DNA from: Pseudomonas triticicola
GTDB lineage: Bacteria > Pseudomonadota > Gammaproteobacteria > Pseudomonadales > Pseudomonadaceae
Assembly: GCF_019145375.1 (NCBI RefSeq)
Contig: NZ_JAHSTX010000001.1
Span: 3,013,001-3,077,000, forward strand
Length of the DNA: 64,000 nucleotides
Reading direction: 5' to 3'
Part shown: piece by piece, positions 7,030 to 15,350 of the stretch
Layout: every line of letters starts with the position of its first letter
How positions within the stretch are numbered: the first letter of the stretch is position 1
The notes under the pieces: generated by a model
The model's database searches: none
Seen by the model: the letters and a program-made list of their open reading frames with translations, nothing else
Told to the model about the DNA's origin: nothing
Position numbers and translations under genes: made by a program

Positions 7030-7953
7030 ATGAAAGCGCCCCGCGTGACCCTTGATCAATGGCGAACGTTGCAGGCCGTGGTCGACCACGGCGGATTCGC
7101 CCAGGCCGCCGAGGCCCTGCACCGTTCGCAATCGTCGGTGAGCTACACCGTCGCCCGCATGCAGGATCAGCTCGGCGTGCCATTGCTGCGCATCGACGGG
7201 CGCAAAGCCGTGCTCACCGAAGCCGGCGGCGTATTGCTGCGCCGTTCGCGGCAATTGGTCAAACAGGCCAGCCAACTCGAAGACCTCGCCCATCACATGG
7301 AGCAAGGCTGGGAAGCGGAAGTGCGGCTGGTGGTCGATGCGGCATACCCGAGCGCGCGGATCGTCCGCGCCCTGACCGCGTTCATGCCGCAGAGTCGCGG
7401 CTGCCGCGTGCGTCTGCGCGAGGAAGTGTTGTCGGGCGTCGAGGAAGTGCTGCTCGAAGGCGTGGCGGACCTGGCAATCACCGGCCTGAGCATTCCCGGC
7501 TACCTGGGTGCGGAATTGAGTGATGTCGAGTTCGTTGCCGTCGCCCACCCTGATCATCCGCTGCATCGGCTCAACCGCGAGCTGAGCTTTCAGGATCTGG
7601 AAACCCAGATGCAAGTGGTGATCCGCGACTCCGGCCGCCAGCAGCCGCGCGATGTCGGCTGGCTCGGCGCCGAACAGCGCTGGACCGTCGGCAGCCTCGC
7701 CACCGCCGCGACCTTTGTCAGCAGCGGCCTGGGCTTTGCCTGGCTACCGCGGCACATGATCGACCGCGAACTCAAGGATGGTTCGCTCAAGCTGCTACCG
7801 TTGGACCGAGGCGGCAGCCGCAATTCGAGTTTCTATCTGTATTCGAACAAGGACAAACCCCTGGGCCCGGCCACGCAAATCCTTATCGAATTGTTGCGCA
7901 CCTTCGACACCTTGCCGCTGGACGCACCGTTTGCCGCACCTGAACAAGCCTGA
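7030..7953 (+). CDS. LysR family transcriptional regulator
   Basis: 307 residues: winged HTH at about residues 5-64 (LDQWRTLQAVVDHGGFAQAA, then SQSSVSYTVARMQDQLGVPL) and a LysR substrate-binding domain from about 90 (EVRLVVDAAYPSARIVRALT). The ATG follows GAGGAG by 7 bases; a TTG one codon upstream is too close to it. The alpha/beta hydrolase gene begins 14 bases after its stop, so they form an operon and the regulator may control hydrolase expression. Effector unknown. Confidence 0.92.
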   Translation: MKAPRVTLDQWRTLQAVVDHGGFAQAAEALHRSQSSVSYTVARMQDQLGVPLLRIDGRKAVLTEAGGVLLRRSRQLVKQASQLEDLAHHMEQGWEAEVRLVVDAAYPSARIVRALTAFMPQSRGCRVRLREEVLSGVEEVLLEGVADLAITGLSIPGYLGAELSDVEFVAVAHPDHPLHRLNRELSFQDLETQMQVVIRDSGRQQPRDVGWLGAEQRWTVGSLATAATFVSSGLGFAWLPRHMIDRELKDGSLKLLPLDRGGSRNSSFYLYSNKDKPLGPATQILIELLRTFDTLPLDAPFAAPEQA

Positions 7954-7967
7954 CACGGAGTTCACCG

Positions 7968-8770
7968 ATGGCGTATTTCGAGCACGAAGGTTGCAACCTG
8001 CACTACGAGGAATATGGCCACGGTGCGCCGTTGCTGCTGGTTCACGGGCTCGGCTCGAGCACCCTGGACTGGGAAATGCAGATCCCCGCGCTGGCCGCGC
8101 ACTACCGGGTGATCGTCCCGGACATTCGCGGCCACGGGCGCTCGGACAAACCCCGCGAGCGCTACAGCATCGCCGCATTCAGCGCCGACCTGCTGGCCTT
8201 GATCGAACACTTGCGCCTCGGCCCGGTGCACTACGTCGGGCTGTCGATGGGCGGAATGATCGGTTTTCAACTGGCCGTCGATCAGCCGCAGGTGCTCAAG
8301 AGCCTGACCATCGTCAACAGCGCACCACAGGTCAAATTGCGCAGCCGCGATGATTATTGGCAGTGGTTCAAGCGCTGGAGCCTGATGCGCCTGCTCAGCC
8401 TGGAAACCATTGGCAAAGCCCTCGGCAGCAAGCTTTTTCCCAAGCCGGACAGGCCGACCTGCGACGAAAAATGGCCGAACGCTGGGCAACAAACGACAAA
8501 CGTGCTTATCTCGCCAGCTTCGATGCGATCGTGGGCTGGGGCGTTCAGGAACGACTTTCCCGGGTGTCCTGTCCAACGCTCGTCATCAGCGCCGACCGTG
8601 ACTACACGCCGGTGGCGTTAAAGGAAACCTATGTAAAACTGCTGCCGGATGCGCGGCTGGTGGTCATTGACGACTCGCGCCATGCCACCCCGCTCGATCA
8701 ACCCGAACGCTTCAATCACACGCTGCTGGATTTTCTCGCCACAGCCGACCTTCACTCTCAGGATCACTGA
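7968..8770 (+). pseudogene. Alpha/beta hydrolase broken by a one-base deletion
   Basis: The first 160 codons encode an alpha/beta hydrolase with oxyanion loop HGLGSS (about residues 26-31), nucleophile elbow GLSMGG with Ser at about residue 95, and typical VIVPDIRGHGRSDKP. In-frame reading then degenerates after LFPKP (8445-8447); the correct continuation GQADLRRKMAERWATND starts in the -1 frame at GGA 8447-8449 and runs to 8770 with the acid SADRDYTP and histidine DDSRHATPLD. One missing base (G at 8447-8448) explains the shift; repaired length would be about 267 residues, normal for the family. Real mutation or sequencing error cannot be told here. It follows the LysR gene and precedes ppiA by 3 bases. 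Confidence 0.85.
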
Positions 8771-8773
8771 CCC

Positions 8774-9337
8774 ATGCTGAAAAAACTCGCCCTCGCCGCC
8801 GGCTCCGTACTGTTTGCCGCCAACCTGATGGCTGCTACCCCGGCCAAGGCGCCCCACGTGCTGCTGGACACCACCAACGGCCAGATCGAAATCGAACTGG
8901 ACCCGGTCAAGGCACCGATCAGCACGAAGAACTTCCTTGAATACGTCGACAGCGGTTTCTACAACAACACCATTTTCCACCGCGTGATCCCGGGTTTCAT
9001 GGCTCAGGGCGGCGGCTTCACCCAGCAGATGCAACAGAAAGAAACCAAGGCGCCGATCAAGAACGAGGCCAGCAATGGCCTGCACAACGTTCGTGGCACC
9101 CTGTCGATGGCGCGTACTTCCAACCCTGATTCGGCGACCAGCCAGTTCTTCATCAACGTTGCCGACAACGCATTCCTCGACCCGGGTCGCGACGCCGGTT
9201 ACGCGGTGTTCGCCAAAGTGGTCAAGGGCATGGACGTCGTGGACATCATCGTCAACTCGCAGACCACCACCAAACAAGGCATGCAGAACGTGCCTGTCGA
9301 CCCTGTGATCATCAAGTCGGCCAAGCGCATCGACTGA
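8774..9337 (+). CDS. ppiA: Periplasmic cyclophilin-type peptidyl-prolyl isomerase
   Basis: 187 residues with a signal peptide ([20 protein letters not shown], cleavage near A/ATPA). The cyclophilin core shows [14 protein letters not shown] (about 68-81), the catalytic-arginine context of this fold, and [13 protein letters not shown] (about 117-129). It accelerates proline isomerisation during folding of exported proteins. A hairpin at 9354-9385 follows the stop. Its start is 3 bases after the broken hydrolase frame's stop, suggesting co-transcription. Confidence 0.93.
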   Translation: MLKKLALAAGSVLFAANLMAATPAKAPHVLLDTTNGQIEIELDPVKAPISTKNFLEYVDSGFYNNTIFHRVIPGFMAQGGGFTQQMQQKETKAPIKNEASNGLHNVRGTLSMARTSNPDSATSQFFINVADNAFLDPGRDAGYAVFAKVVKGMDVVDIIVNSQTTTKQGMQNVPVDPVIIKSAKRID

Positions 9338-9353
9338 GTTTCGCCGGGCATAT

Positions 9354-9385
9354 CGAGCGGCGTGGGGCTGAGCCTGCGCCGCTCG
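9354..9385 (+). terminator. Hairpin after ppiA, possible terminator
   Basis: CGAGCGGCG (9354-9362) pairs with CGCCGCTCG (9377-9385), a perfect 9-bp stem with a 14-base loop. There is no following T run, so it may be an attenuating or mRNA-stabilising hairpin rather than a classical terminator. Confidence 0.45.
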
Positions 9386-9401
9386 CACTGATAAAAGGAG
9401 A

Positions 9402-9416
9402 GCCCGGATTCCGGGC
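9402..9416 (+). promoter_or_regulatory. Hairpin between ribosome site and start codon of the ABC transporter gene
   Basis: AAGGAG ends at 9400 but the ATG is at 9426, too far for normal initiation. The 15 bases between, GCCCGGATTCCGGGC, form a 6-bp hairpin; if folded, the effective spacing becomes about 10 bases. A structured spacer is the simplest reading; the weaker GGCGG at 9414-9418 is an alternative ribosome site. Confidence 0.45.
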
Positions 9417-9425
9417 GGTTATCTG

Positions 9426-11258
9426 ATGCTCTATCGCCGTTTCGAACAACTGATCGATATCTTCCGCGACGCCCCGACGGCGTCCCCGCCGGACCGCGTC
9501 TGGCCCTTCTACGTCTATTACCTGAAGCAGGTCTGGCCAAGTTTTGCTGCCCTGCTCGTCATCGGCCTGTTTGCCTCGTTGATCGAAGTAGCGTTGTTCA
9601 GTTACCTGAGCCGCATCATCGATCTGGCGCAGGGCACGCCCAACCCGAACTTCTTCAGTGACCACGCCCTCGAACTGACGTGGATGCTGGTGGTGGCCCT
9701 GGTGCTGCGGCCGATATTTTTCGCCCTCCACGACCTGCTGGTGCACCAGACCCTGAGCCCGGGCATGACCAGCATGATTCGCTGGCAGAACCACAGCTAC
9801 GTACTCAAGCAGAGCCTGAATTTCTTCCAGAACGACTTCGCCGGGCGCATCGCCCAGCGCATCATGCAGACCGGCAACTCGCTGCGCGATTCTGCCGTGC
9901 AAGCGGTCGACGCGCTGTGGCACGTGGTGATCTATGCGATCAGTTCGCTGGTGCTGTTCGCCGAGGCCGACTGGCGCCTGATGATCCCGTTGCTGACCTG
10001 GATCGTCGCTTACATCGGCGCGCTGTATTACTTCGTGCCGCGCGTGAAAGAGCGTTCGGTGGAAGCCTCTGACGCGCGCTCGAAATTGATGGGGCGCATC
10101 GTCGATGGCTACACCAACATCGCCACGCTGAAATTGTTTGCCCACACCAACTTCGAACAGCACTACGCCAAGGAAGCCATCGAAGAACAGACCGTCAAAG
10201 CGCAAATGGCCGGTCGCGTGGTGACCAGCATGGACGTGGCGATTACTACCATGAACGGCCTGCTGATTGTCGGCACCACCGCGCTGGCATTGTGGCTGTG
10301 GACGCAGTCGCTGATCACCGTCGGCGCGATTGCCCTGGCCACCGGCTTGGTGATTCGTATCGTCAACATGTCCGGCTGGATCATGTGGGTGGTCACCGGC
10401 ATTTTCGAAAACATCGGCATGGTCCAGGACGGTCTGCGCACCATCTCGCAACCGGTCAGCGTCACCGACCGCGAGCAGGCCAAACCGCTGGCCGTGGCCT
10501 CGGGCGAAGTGCGTTTCGAGCACGTGAATTTTCACTACGGCAAGAAGCGCGGGATCATCGGCGACCTCAATCTGACGATAAAACCGGGGGAGAAAATCGG
10601 CTTGATCGGCCCGTCCGGCGCCGGCAAATCTACCCTGGTCAACCTGTTGCTGCGCCTGTATGACGTCGAGGGCGGGCGCATCCTGATCGATGGGCAGAAC
10701 ATCGCCGAAGTCGGCCAGGAAAGCCTGCGCGCGCGGATCGGCATGATCACTCAGGACACCTCGCTGCTGCACCGCTCGATCCGCGACAACTTGCTTTACG
10801 GCAAACCGGATGCGACCGATGCCGAGCTGTGGGAGGCGGTGCACAAGGCTCGCGCTGACGAGTTCATTCCACTGCTGTCCGACGCTGAAGGCCGCAGCGG
10901 TTTCGATGCGCATGTCGGCGAGCGCGGGGTGAAATTGTCGGGCGGTCAGCGCCAGCGCATCGCGATTGCGCGGGTGCTGCTCAAGGACGCGCCGATCCTG
11001 ATTATGGACGAAGCCACCTCGGCACTGGATTCGGAAGTCGAAGCGGCGATTCAGGAAAGCCTAGAGACCTTGATGCAGGGCAAAACCGTGATCGCCATCG
11101 CCCACCGTCTCTCGACCATCGCGCGCATGGACCGTCTGGTGGTGCTGGAAAACGGCAAGATCGCCGAGAGCGGCACCCACGCCGAACTGCTTGCGCATCG
11201 TGGTTTGTATGCACGGTTGTGGGCGCACCAGACCGGAGGGTTTGTCGGCATCGATTGA
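9426..11258 (+). CDS. ABC transporter, fused permease and ATP-binding protein
   Basis: 610 residues with the exporter layout: six membrane helices in the first 330 residues (ABC type 1 domain), then the ATPase with Walker A GPSGAGKS (about 395-402), signature LSGGQRQR (about 507-514), Walker B ILIMDEATSALD (about 525-536) and the switch histidine in IAIAHRLSTIAR. This is a half-transporter of the MsbA/multidrug group that would work as a homodimer in the inner membrane. Substrate not deducible. Translation may depend on the structured leader just upstream. Confidence 0.92.
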   Translation: MLYRRFEQLIDIFRDAPTASPPDRVWPFYVYYLKQVWPSFAALLVIGLFASLIEVALFSYLSRIIDLAQGTPNPNFFSDHALELTWMLVVALVLRPIFFALHDLLVHQTLSPGMTSMIRWQNHSYVLKQSLNFFQNDFAGRIAQRIMQTGNSLRDSAVQAVDALWHVVIYAISSLVLFAEADWRLMIPLLTWIVAYIGALYYFVPRVKERSVEASDARSKLMGRIVDGYTNIATLKLFAHTNFEQHYAKEAIEEQTVKAQMAGRVVTSMDVAITTMNGLLIVGTTALALWLWTQSLITVGAIALATGLVIRIVNMSGWIMWVVTGIFENIGMVQDGLRTISQPVSVTDREQAKPLAVASGEVRFEHVNFHYGKKRGIIGDLNLTIKPGEKIGLIGPSGAGKSTLVNLLLRLYDVEGGRILIDGQNIAEVGQESLRARIGMITQDTSLLHRSIRDNLLYGKPDATDAELWEAVHKARADEFIPLLSDAEGRSGFDAHVGERGVKLSGGQRQRIAIARVLLKDAPILIMDEATSALDSEVEAAIQESLETLMQGKTVIAIAHRLSTIARMDRLVVLENGKIAESGTHAELLAHRGLYARLWAHQTGGFVGID

Positions 11259-11281
11259 TGCCTGGCGGTGCGGTGAAAAAA

Positions 11282-11375
11282 CTGTGGGAGCGAGCCTGCT
11301 CGCGAATGCGATGGATCAGCGACAAATTCGTCAACTGACCCGACGCTTTCGCGAGCAGGCTCGCTCCCACAGGGG
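11282..11375. repeat. REP pair, copy 2
   Basis: CTGTGGGAGCGAGCCTGCTC with GCGAATGCG opposes CTTTCGCGAGCAGGCTCGCT with CCCACAGGGG, separated by about 40 bases. Lies between convergent genes (ABC transporter and COG3146 protein). Confidence 0.9.
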
Positions 11376-11383
11376 ATCTGGAA

Positions 11384-12508
11384 CTAGGTTTGGCGATAAG
11401 GCAACGCGGTGCGGGCCTCTTCAGCATAGGCCAGAACCCCCGCGCGCTCCTGCTGGAGAAAATCCTTCACCGCCGCTTTCAAACCCGGATGCCGCAGGTA
11501 GTGCCAGGAATGGGTAATCACCGGTTCAAACCCGCGAATCAATTTGTGCTCGCCCTGCGCCCCGGCATCGAAACGCTGGATGCCATGGGCGATCGCGTAA
11601 TCCATGCCCTGATAGAAACACGTCTCGAAATGCAGCCGATCAAACTCGGCCAGGCAGCCCCAATAACGCCCGTAGAAACTGTCGCCACCGACCAGGCTGA
11701 ACGCCATCGCCACCGGCTTTGAGCCCTGTTTGGCAAGAACCACCCGAATCGCCTCGGGCATGCGTTCAGCCAGCAGGCTGAAGAACTCCCGCGTCAGATA
11801 TGGCGCCTGACGCCGCACCGCGTAGGTGTTGGCATAGCAGGCGTACACAAAATCCCACTGTGCCTCGTCCAGCTCACGCCCCTCCAGCCACTCGAACTCA
11901 AAGCCCTGCCCCGCCACCTGCTCGCGTTCCTTGCGCATCTGCTTGCGCTTGCGCGAACTGAGGGCGTCGAGGAAGTCCTGAAAGTCGCGGTATTCACGGT
12001 TCTGCCAGTGATATTGACAGCCGATACGCTGCAGCCAGCCCGGTTGCTCGGCCATCGCCGCATCGGTAAACGGATCAGTGAAATTGATGTGCGCGCTGGA
12101 GAGCTCTTCGATCTGCAAATAGCCCGGCAGGCTTTTCAGCAGTTCGAAACCGTCCTCCACTGTTGCCGCCAGCAAGCGCGGGCCGCTGACCGGACTGAAC
12201 GGCACGGCGGTCAGGAGTTTGGGGTAGTAATCGATGCCGGCACGCGCGCAGGCATCGGCCCAGCCGTGATCGAAAACGTACTCGCCGTAGGAATGCCACT
12301 TGCGATAACTGGGCAGTGCGGCGATCAGTCGATCATCTTCGATGTGCAGCAAATGCTCGGGCTGCCAGCCTGAATGCGGGCCGACACTGCCGCTGTCTTC
12401 CAGCGCGCTGAGGAAGGCGTGACGCAGGAACGGCTGGTTGTCCGGAACCAGCGCATCCCAGCTTGCCGGGACGATTTCTGACAGGTCTTGCAGGCGTTGC
12501 AACGTCAT
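11384..12508 (-). CDS. GNAT-like acyltransferase of the COG3146/peptidoglycan-biosynthesis type
   Basis: 374 residues matching the DUF482/COG3146 family, a tandem GNAT-like fold: recognisable HAFLSALEDSGSVG (about 28-41), SVGPHSGWQPEHLL, FSPVSGPRLL, and a C-terminal half with RKRKQMRKEREQV (about 185-197) and GDSFYGRYWGC near 278. The family has unknown substrate and is soluble. The ATG is the only good start; the C-terminus abuts REP pair 2. No operon partner. Confidence 0.85.
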   Translation of the reverse strand: MTLQRLQDLSEIVPASWDALVPDNQPFLRHAFLSALEDSGSVGPHSGWQPEHLLHIEDDRLIAALPSYRKWHSYGEYVFDHGWADACARAGIDYYPKLLTAVPFSPVSGPRLLAATVEDGFELLKSLPGYLQIEELSSAHINFTDPFTDAAMAEQPGWLQRIGCQYHWQNREYRDFQDFLDALSSRKRKQMRKEREQVAGQGFEFEWLEGRELDEAQWDFVYACYANTYAVRRQAPYLTREFFSLLAERMPEAIRVVLAKQGSKPVAMAFSLVGGDSFYGRYWGCLAEFDRLHFETCFYQGMDYAIAHGIQRFDAGAQGEHKLIRGFEPVITHSWHYLRHPGLKAAVKDFLQQERAGVLAYAEEARTALPYRQT

Positions 12509-12700
12509 TCACTGGCACTCCACAGCTTGGCGACAAAGCCCGGCGAGTATCGCTTATCGCGACCCCATTGCACACGCTCAATCGGCCGACAGCGCTCTAA
12601 CTCGATAGTTCACGCCTGATCCGCATCGTCATCAACCTGCCATCACTGTGCCACCGCTCTGTCATAAACCATCGCGATACTGGCGCCTGTTTTTAGAGCG

Positions 12701-12768
12701 CCGGGTTCTAACCCGGACACAGTTTTCCGGCCTTCAGGCCGGTTGTGCCCAGGATGGTTCAGCCATCC
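12701..12768 (+). promoter_or_regulatory. Three tandem hairpins in the leader of the porin gene
   Basis: CCGGGT/TCTA/ACCCGG (12701-12716), CCGGCC/TTCA/GGCCGG (12727-12742) and GGATGG/TTCAG/CCATCC (12752-12768) are consecutive 6-bp hairpins spaced 10 and 9 bases apart, the last ending 21 bases before the porin start codon. Their regularity suggests a structured 5' untranslated region affecting mRNA stability or translation (inference). Confidence 0.55.
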
Positions 12769-12789
12769 CCTTCATCTTCGGAGATTGCT

Positions 12790-14112
12790 ATGCGTCTTGC
12801 TTCCACGAAAACTGCAGCGGCCCTGTGCGGCGGCTTGTTGCTGGCCATGAGCGTTCCGGCCAGTGCTGCAGTCGACGCCAAACTGCTCGACATGCTCAAG
12901 GCCAACGGGTCGATTTCCCAGGCGCAGTACATCGAGCTGCAAACAGAACTGGCCAAGGATCAGAAGGCTCAGCAAATCGCCCAACAGGCGCAGCAGGAAA
13001 CCAACGAACAAGTAGCGGCGGTCGCGAAGAAGACCAACGAACAGAGCCTGTTCGATCAGAAACTGGCCTGGGCGGCGAAGACCCAGTTCAAGGGCGACGT
13101 ACGTATCCGTCAGGAAACCATCAAGATCGACGGCGAGCCGAACAACGGCGGCCGCGACAAGGACCGCCAGCGCATCCGTGCGCGTCTGGGCGCGTATACC
13201 GAGATCAACCCGCAAGTCGACACTGGTATCCGTATCGCCACCGGCGGCGGTGACGACGCGCGCTCGACCAACCAGGATCAGGACAACTACTTCGACAAGA
13301 AGCAGATCTGGCTCGACCTCGGCTACATCGACTATCACCCGGATCAGATCAAGAACCTGCACGTGATCGGCGGCAAGATGCTGCAACCATGGGTAAGCAT
13401 GGGCGACGTGATCTGGGACAGCGACATCAACCCGGAAGGTCTGGCCGTTACCTACAAATACCCACTGGGCGGCAGCGCCGAACTGTTCGGCAGCCTGGGT
13501 AACTACAACCTCAAGGACAACGTTGACGGCGACGGCGTGCAATTCCGCCACGACCTGCGCCTGACCGCTGGCCAGTTGGGCAGCCGCTTCAACATCACCG
13601 ACAACCTGAAAATGACAGTCGGCGGCAGTGTCTACGCCTACCAGAACGACGAAGACAGCCGCTGCACCGGCACCTCGACGCCGTGCGCCCTGGCGGTCAA
13701 CGGCAACTCGGCGAACAACGAATTCCGTCTGTATGAAGGGTTCAGCCAGATCGACATCGGCGGCCTGCCAATGCCGCTGTCGTTCTACGGCCAGTACGTG
13801 AAGAACAACGATGCCGTGACCGATCAGGACACCGCATGGTTGCTCGGCGCCAAGTCGAAAGTCTTCGGCTTCAACCTCGACTACAACTATCGCGACGTGC
13901 AGCGCAACGCCGTGGTCGGCGCCTTCACCGACTCCGACTTTGCCAACGGCACCACCGGTTCGCGCGGGCACAAGTTCAAGGTCGGGTACGACATCGACAA
14001 GAACTTCGCCGTCGGCGCCACGTACTTCCTGACCAAGGCCGACTTCGCCAGCCGCAGCCAGCGCGATGCAGATGCCAACACCCTGCAGCTGGATGCTGAA
14101 GCGAAGTTCTAA
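12790..14112 (+). CDS. Putative outer-membrane porin (Porin_5 family)
   Basis: 440 residues with a signal peptide (MRLASTKTAAALCGGLLLAM, cleavage after ASA) and the family's N-terminal coil rich in Gln/Ala (residues 55-85, QIAQQAQQETNEQ), followed by amphipathic beta strands and a C-terminal Phe (LDAEAKF), as in outer-membrane barrels. The ATG at 12790 is chosen because CGGAGA precedes it and the signal peptide starts there; the upstream ATG at 12745 lies in the hairpin leader. It presumably forms a solute channel; specificity unknown. Confidence 0.9.
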   Translation: MRLASTKTAAALCGGLLLAMSVPASAAVDAKLLDMLKANGSISQAQYIELQTELAKDQKAQQIAQQAQQETNEQVAAVAKKTNEQSLFDQKLAWAAKTQFKGDVRIRQETIKIDGEPNNGGRDKDRQRIRARLGAYTEINPQVDTGIRIATGGGDDARSTNQDQDNYFDKKQIWLDLGYIDYHPDQIKNLHVIGGKMLQPWVSMGDVIWDSDINPEGLAVTYKYPLGGSAELFGSLGNYNLKDNVDGDGVQFRHDLRLTAGQLGSRFNITDNLKMTVGGSVYAYQNDEDSRCTGTSTPCALAVNGNSANNEFRLYEGFSQIDIGGLPMPLSFYGQYVKNNDAVTDQDTAWLLGAKSKVFGFNLDYNYRDVQRNAVVGAFTDSDFANGTTGSRGHKFKVGYDIDKNFAVGATYFLTKADFASRSQRDADANTLQLDAEAKF

Positions 14113-14115
14113 AAC

Positions 14116-14200
14116 GGCAGCTGCAAGCTACAAGCTACAAGCCAAGAGCTGCGAGTGAATGCCTTTACTCGCAGCTTGAGGCTTGAAGCTTGAAGCTGCC
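14116..14200. repeat. Imperfect palindromic repeat after the porin gene, likely terminator
   Basis: GGCAGCTGCAAGCTACAAGC is mirrored by GCTTGAAGCTTGAAGCTGCC, with inner arms AGCTGCGAG and CTCGCAGCT. This long stem follows the porin stop by a few bases and is a repeat type often seen at Pseudomonas gene ends. Confidence 0.7.
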
Positions 14201-14277
14201 TCAATCCGGTGCGGGCGGGACGATCCCCATCATCCGTTCGTTTCATCCGCACCGGGTTATTTCTGCAGGATGCAAAA

Positions 14278-14380
14278 ACCCCCTGTAGGAGCTGCCGAAG
14301 GCTGCGATCTTTTGATCTTGATCCTGAAAACAAGATCAAAAGATCGCAGCCTCGTTTCACTCGACAGCTCCTACAGGGGG
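14278..14380. repeat. Palindromic repeat (TGTAGGAGCTGCCGAAGGCT type) overlapping a gene end
   Basis: CCCTGTAGGAGCTGCCGAAG with CTGCGATCTTTTGATCTTG is inverted as AAGATCAAAAGATCGCAGCC with CGACAGCTCCTACAGGGGG. The right end covers the last codons and stop of the anti-sigma gene (14371-14380). Confidence 0.85.
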
Positions 14381-14610
14381 TTGTCTTTTCGTCGTTGCTC
14401 AGCCAGGCGTTCAGCCAAGGCATCGACGTTCTCGTCCGGTTTGTCCGGCAGCGCCTTCAGGGTTGCCTGCATCACGCGCATCTGCCGCATGAAGCGCCGG
14501 CAGTTGGGGCAGAACAACAGGTGATGACGCACCATCAGCGTCTCGCGAAAGCTCAGTTGGCCGTCGAGATAATCGCTGGATCGTGCCACTTGCTCCTTGC
14601 AGGTCAACAT
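14371..14610 (-). CDS. Zinc-finger anti-sigma factor
   Basis: 79 residues, soluble, with the zf-HC2 signature: a His followed by CPNC (residues 28-37, VRHHLLFCPNC), typical of zinc-binding anti-sigma domains. No membrane helix, so it is the cytoplasmic ZAS type. Its start overlaps the end of the sigma gene (14604-14610), indicating translational coupling and a cognate pair: the small protein sequesters the sigma factor until a signal, often redox, releases it (family knowledge). Its last three codons and stop are supplied by an adjoining palindromic repeat. Confidence 0.88.
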   Translation of the reverse strand: MLTCKEQVARSSDYLDGQLSFRETLMVRHHLLFCPNCRRFMRQMRVMQATLKALPDKPDENVDALAERLAEQRRKDNPL

Positions 14611-15215
14611 TCTCCTGTCTCCTCAAAATGTTCCACGGTCGCAAAGACCTTCAAACGTGCCCGATGCAGCAGCACGCGGACATTGGAGAGCGAAATCTCC
14701 AGAAGATTACAGATCTCTTCCAGCTCCAGGCCCTGGCGTTCGCGCAACAGCAGGACACTGCTCTGCAACTCGGACAGACTCAGCAAGGTGTGTTCGAGGC
14801 ATTCGCGCAGTTCGTTTTCGGTGAGCAGCGCCTCTGGGGTGTCCTGATGCCAGGCAAACGGCGCGACCAGCCAATGGCCGTCGCTTGAGGAAAATCGATC
14901 GTCACCGATGGTGCCGTGGGGCGATGGCAGGTCATCGAGCAGGACTTCCCGGCGATTGAGCTTGTAGCGATTCTTCGCCGAATTGGCGGTGATGGTCAGC
15001 AACCAGGTCTTGAGGCTGGAACGGCCTTCGAAGCTGGCCAGATGACGCACCACCGACAGCCAGGCATCCTGCACCACTTCCTCGACATGACGCTGGCCGA
15101 CAATCGCGTAAGCCACAGCGCGCATGGCGCTCTGATACGTGGTGACCAGTTCCTTGAAAGCCTTTTGCTCCCCCGCCAGCAGGCGCGTGAGCAGTTGGGT
15201 GTCGTCAGCCGCCAT
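14604..15215 (-). CDS. ECF-type sigma-70 factor
   Basis: 203 residues. Region 2 spans about residues 20-90 (FKELVTTYQSAMRAVAYAIV, VEEVVQDAWLSVVRHL) and region 4 about 140-190 (LSLSELQSSVLLLRERQGLE, CNLLEISLSNVRVLLHRARL). It directs RNA polymerase to a small regulon. Its gene overlaps the anti-sigma gene. Upstream (15272-15297) a GAAAC/16 bases/CGTCG arrangement resembles an ECF self-promoter. In P. aeruginosa an ECF sigma gene likewise lies beside a FabH-like gene (PA3285/PA3286, from memory). Confidence 0.92.
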   Translation of the reverse strand: MAADDTQLLTRLLAGEQKAFKELVTTYQSAMRAVAYAIVGQRHVEEVVQDAWLSVVRHLASFEGRSSLKTWLLTITANSAKNRYKLNRREVLLDDLPSPHGTIGDDRFSSSDGHWLVAPFAWHQDTPEALLTENELRECLEHTLLSLSELQSSVLLLRERQGLELEEICNLLEISLSNVRVLLHRARLKVFATVEHFEETGEC

Positions 15216-15250
15216 CCATCAATCCCCTTGTCCGGACTTCGAAAATGAAC

Positions 15251-15272
15251 GCGGCAGGTGTGCACCTGCCGC
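15251..15272. promoter_or_regulatory. Perfect 22-base palindrome in the leader of the sigma gene
   Basis: GCGGCAGGTGTGCACCTGCC plus GC reads the same on both strands. It lies 36 bases before the sigma factor start and just after the putative -10 element, so it may be an operator or an mRNA hairpin. Confidence 0.6.
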
Positions 15273-15297
15273 GACGTCCGAAAAATTACAGCGTTTC
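15272..15297 (-). promoter_or_regulatory. Candidate ECF-type promoter of the sigma operon
   Basis: On the minus strand GAAAC (15297-15293) and CGTCG (15276-15272) are separated by 16 bases, the usual shape of ECF promoters (GAAC -35, CGTC -10). This would make the operon self-activating. Recognition by eye only. Confidence 0.4.
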
Positions 15298-15350
15298 AGC
15301 CGCTTCGAATGTAGGAAAGATCGACGCGATTAAGGGGAAATTAACCTGTT

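Noticed and set aside
8433..8450. Programmed -1 frameshift in the hydrolase (CTTTTTCCCAAG)
   Set aside because: The TTTCCCA run is not in the phase needed for a slippery X-XXY-YYZ site and no such mechanism is known for this family; a one-base deletion is simpler.
9312..10913. 533-codon open frame opposite the ABC transporter
   Set aside because: His/Gln/Asp-rich composition typical of antisense frames; the plus strand has the intact transporter.
12772..13971. 399-codon frame opposite the porin
   Set aside because: Antisense shadow of a clear outer-membrane protein gene.
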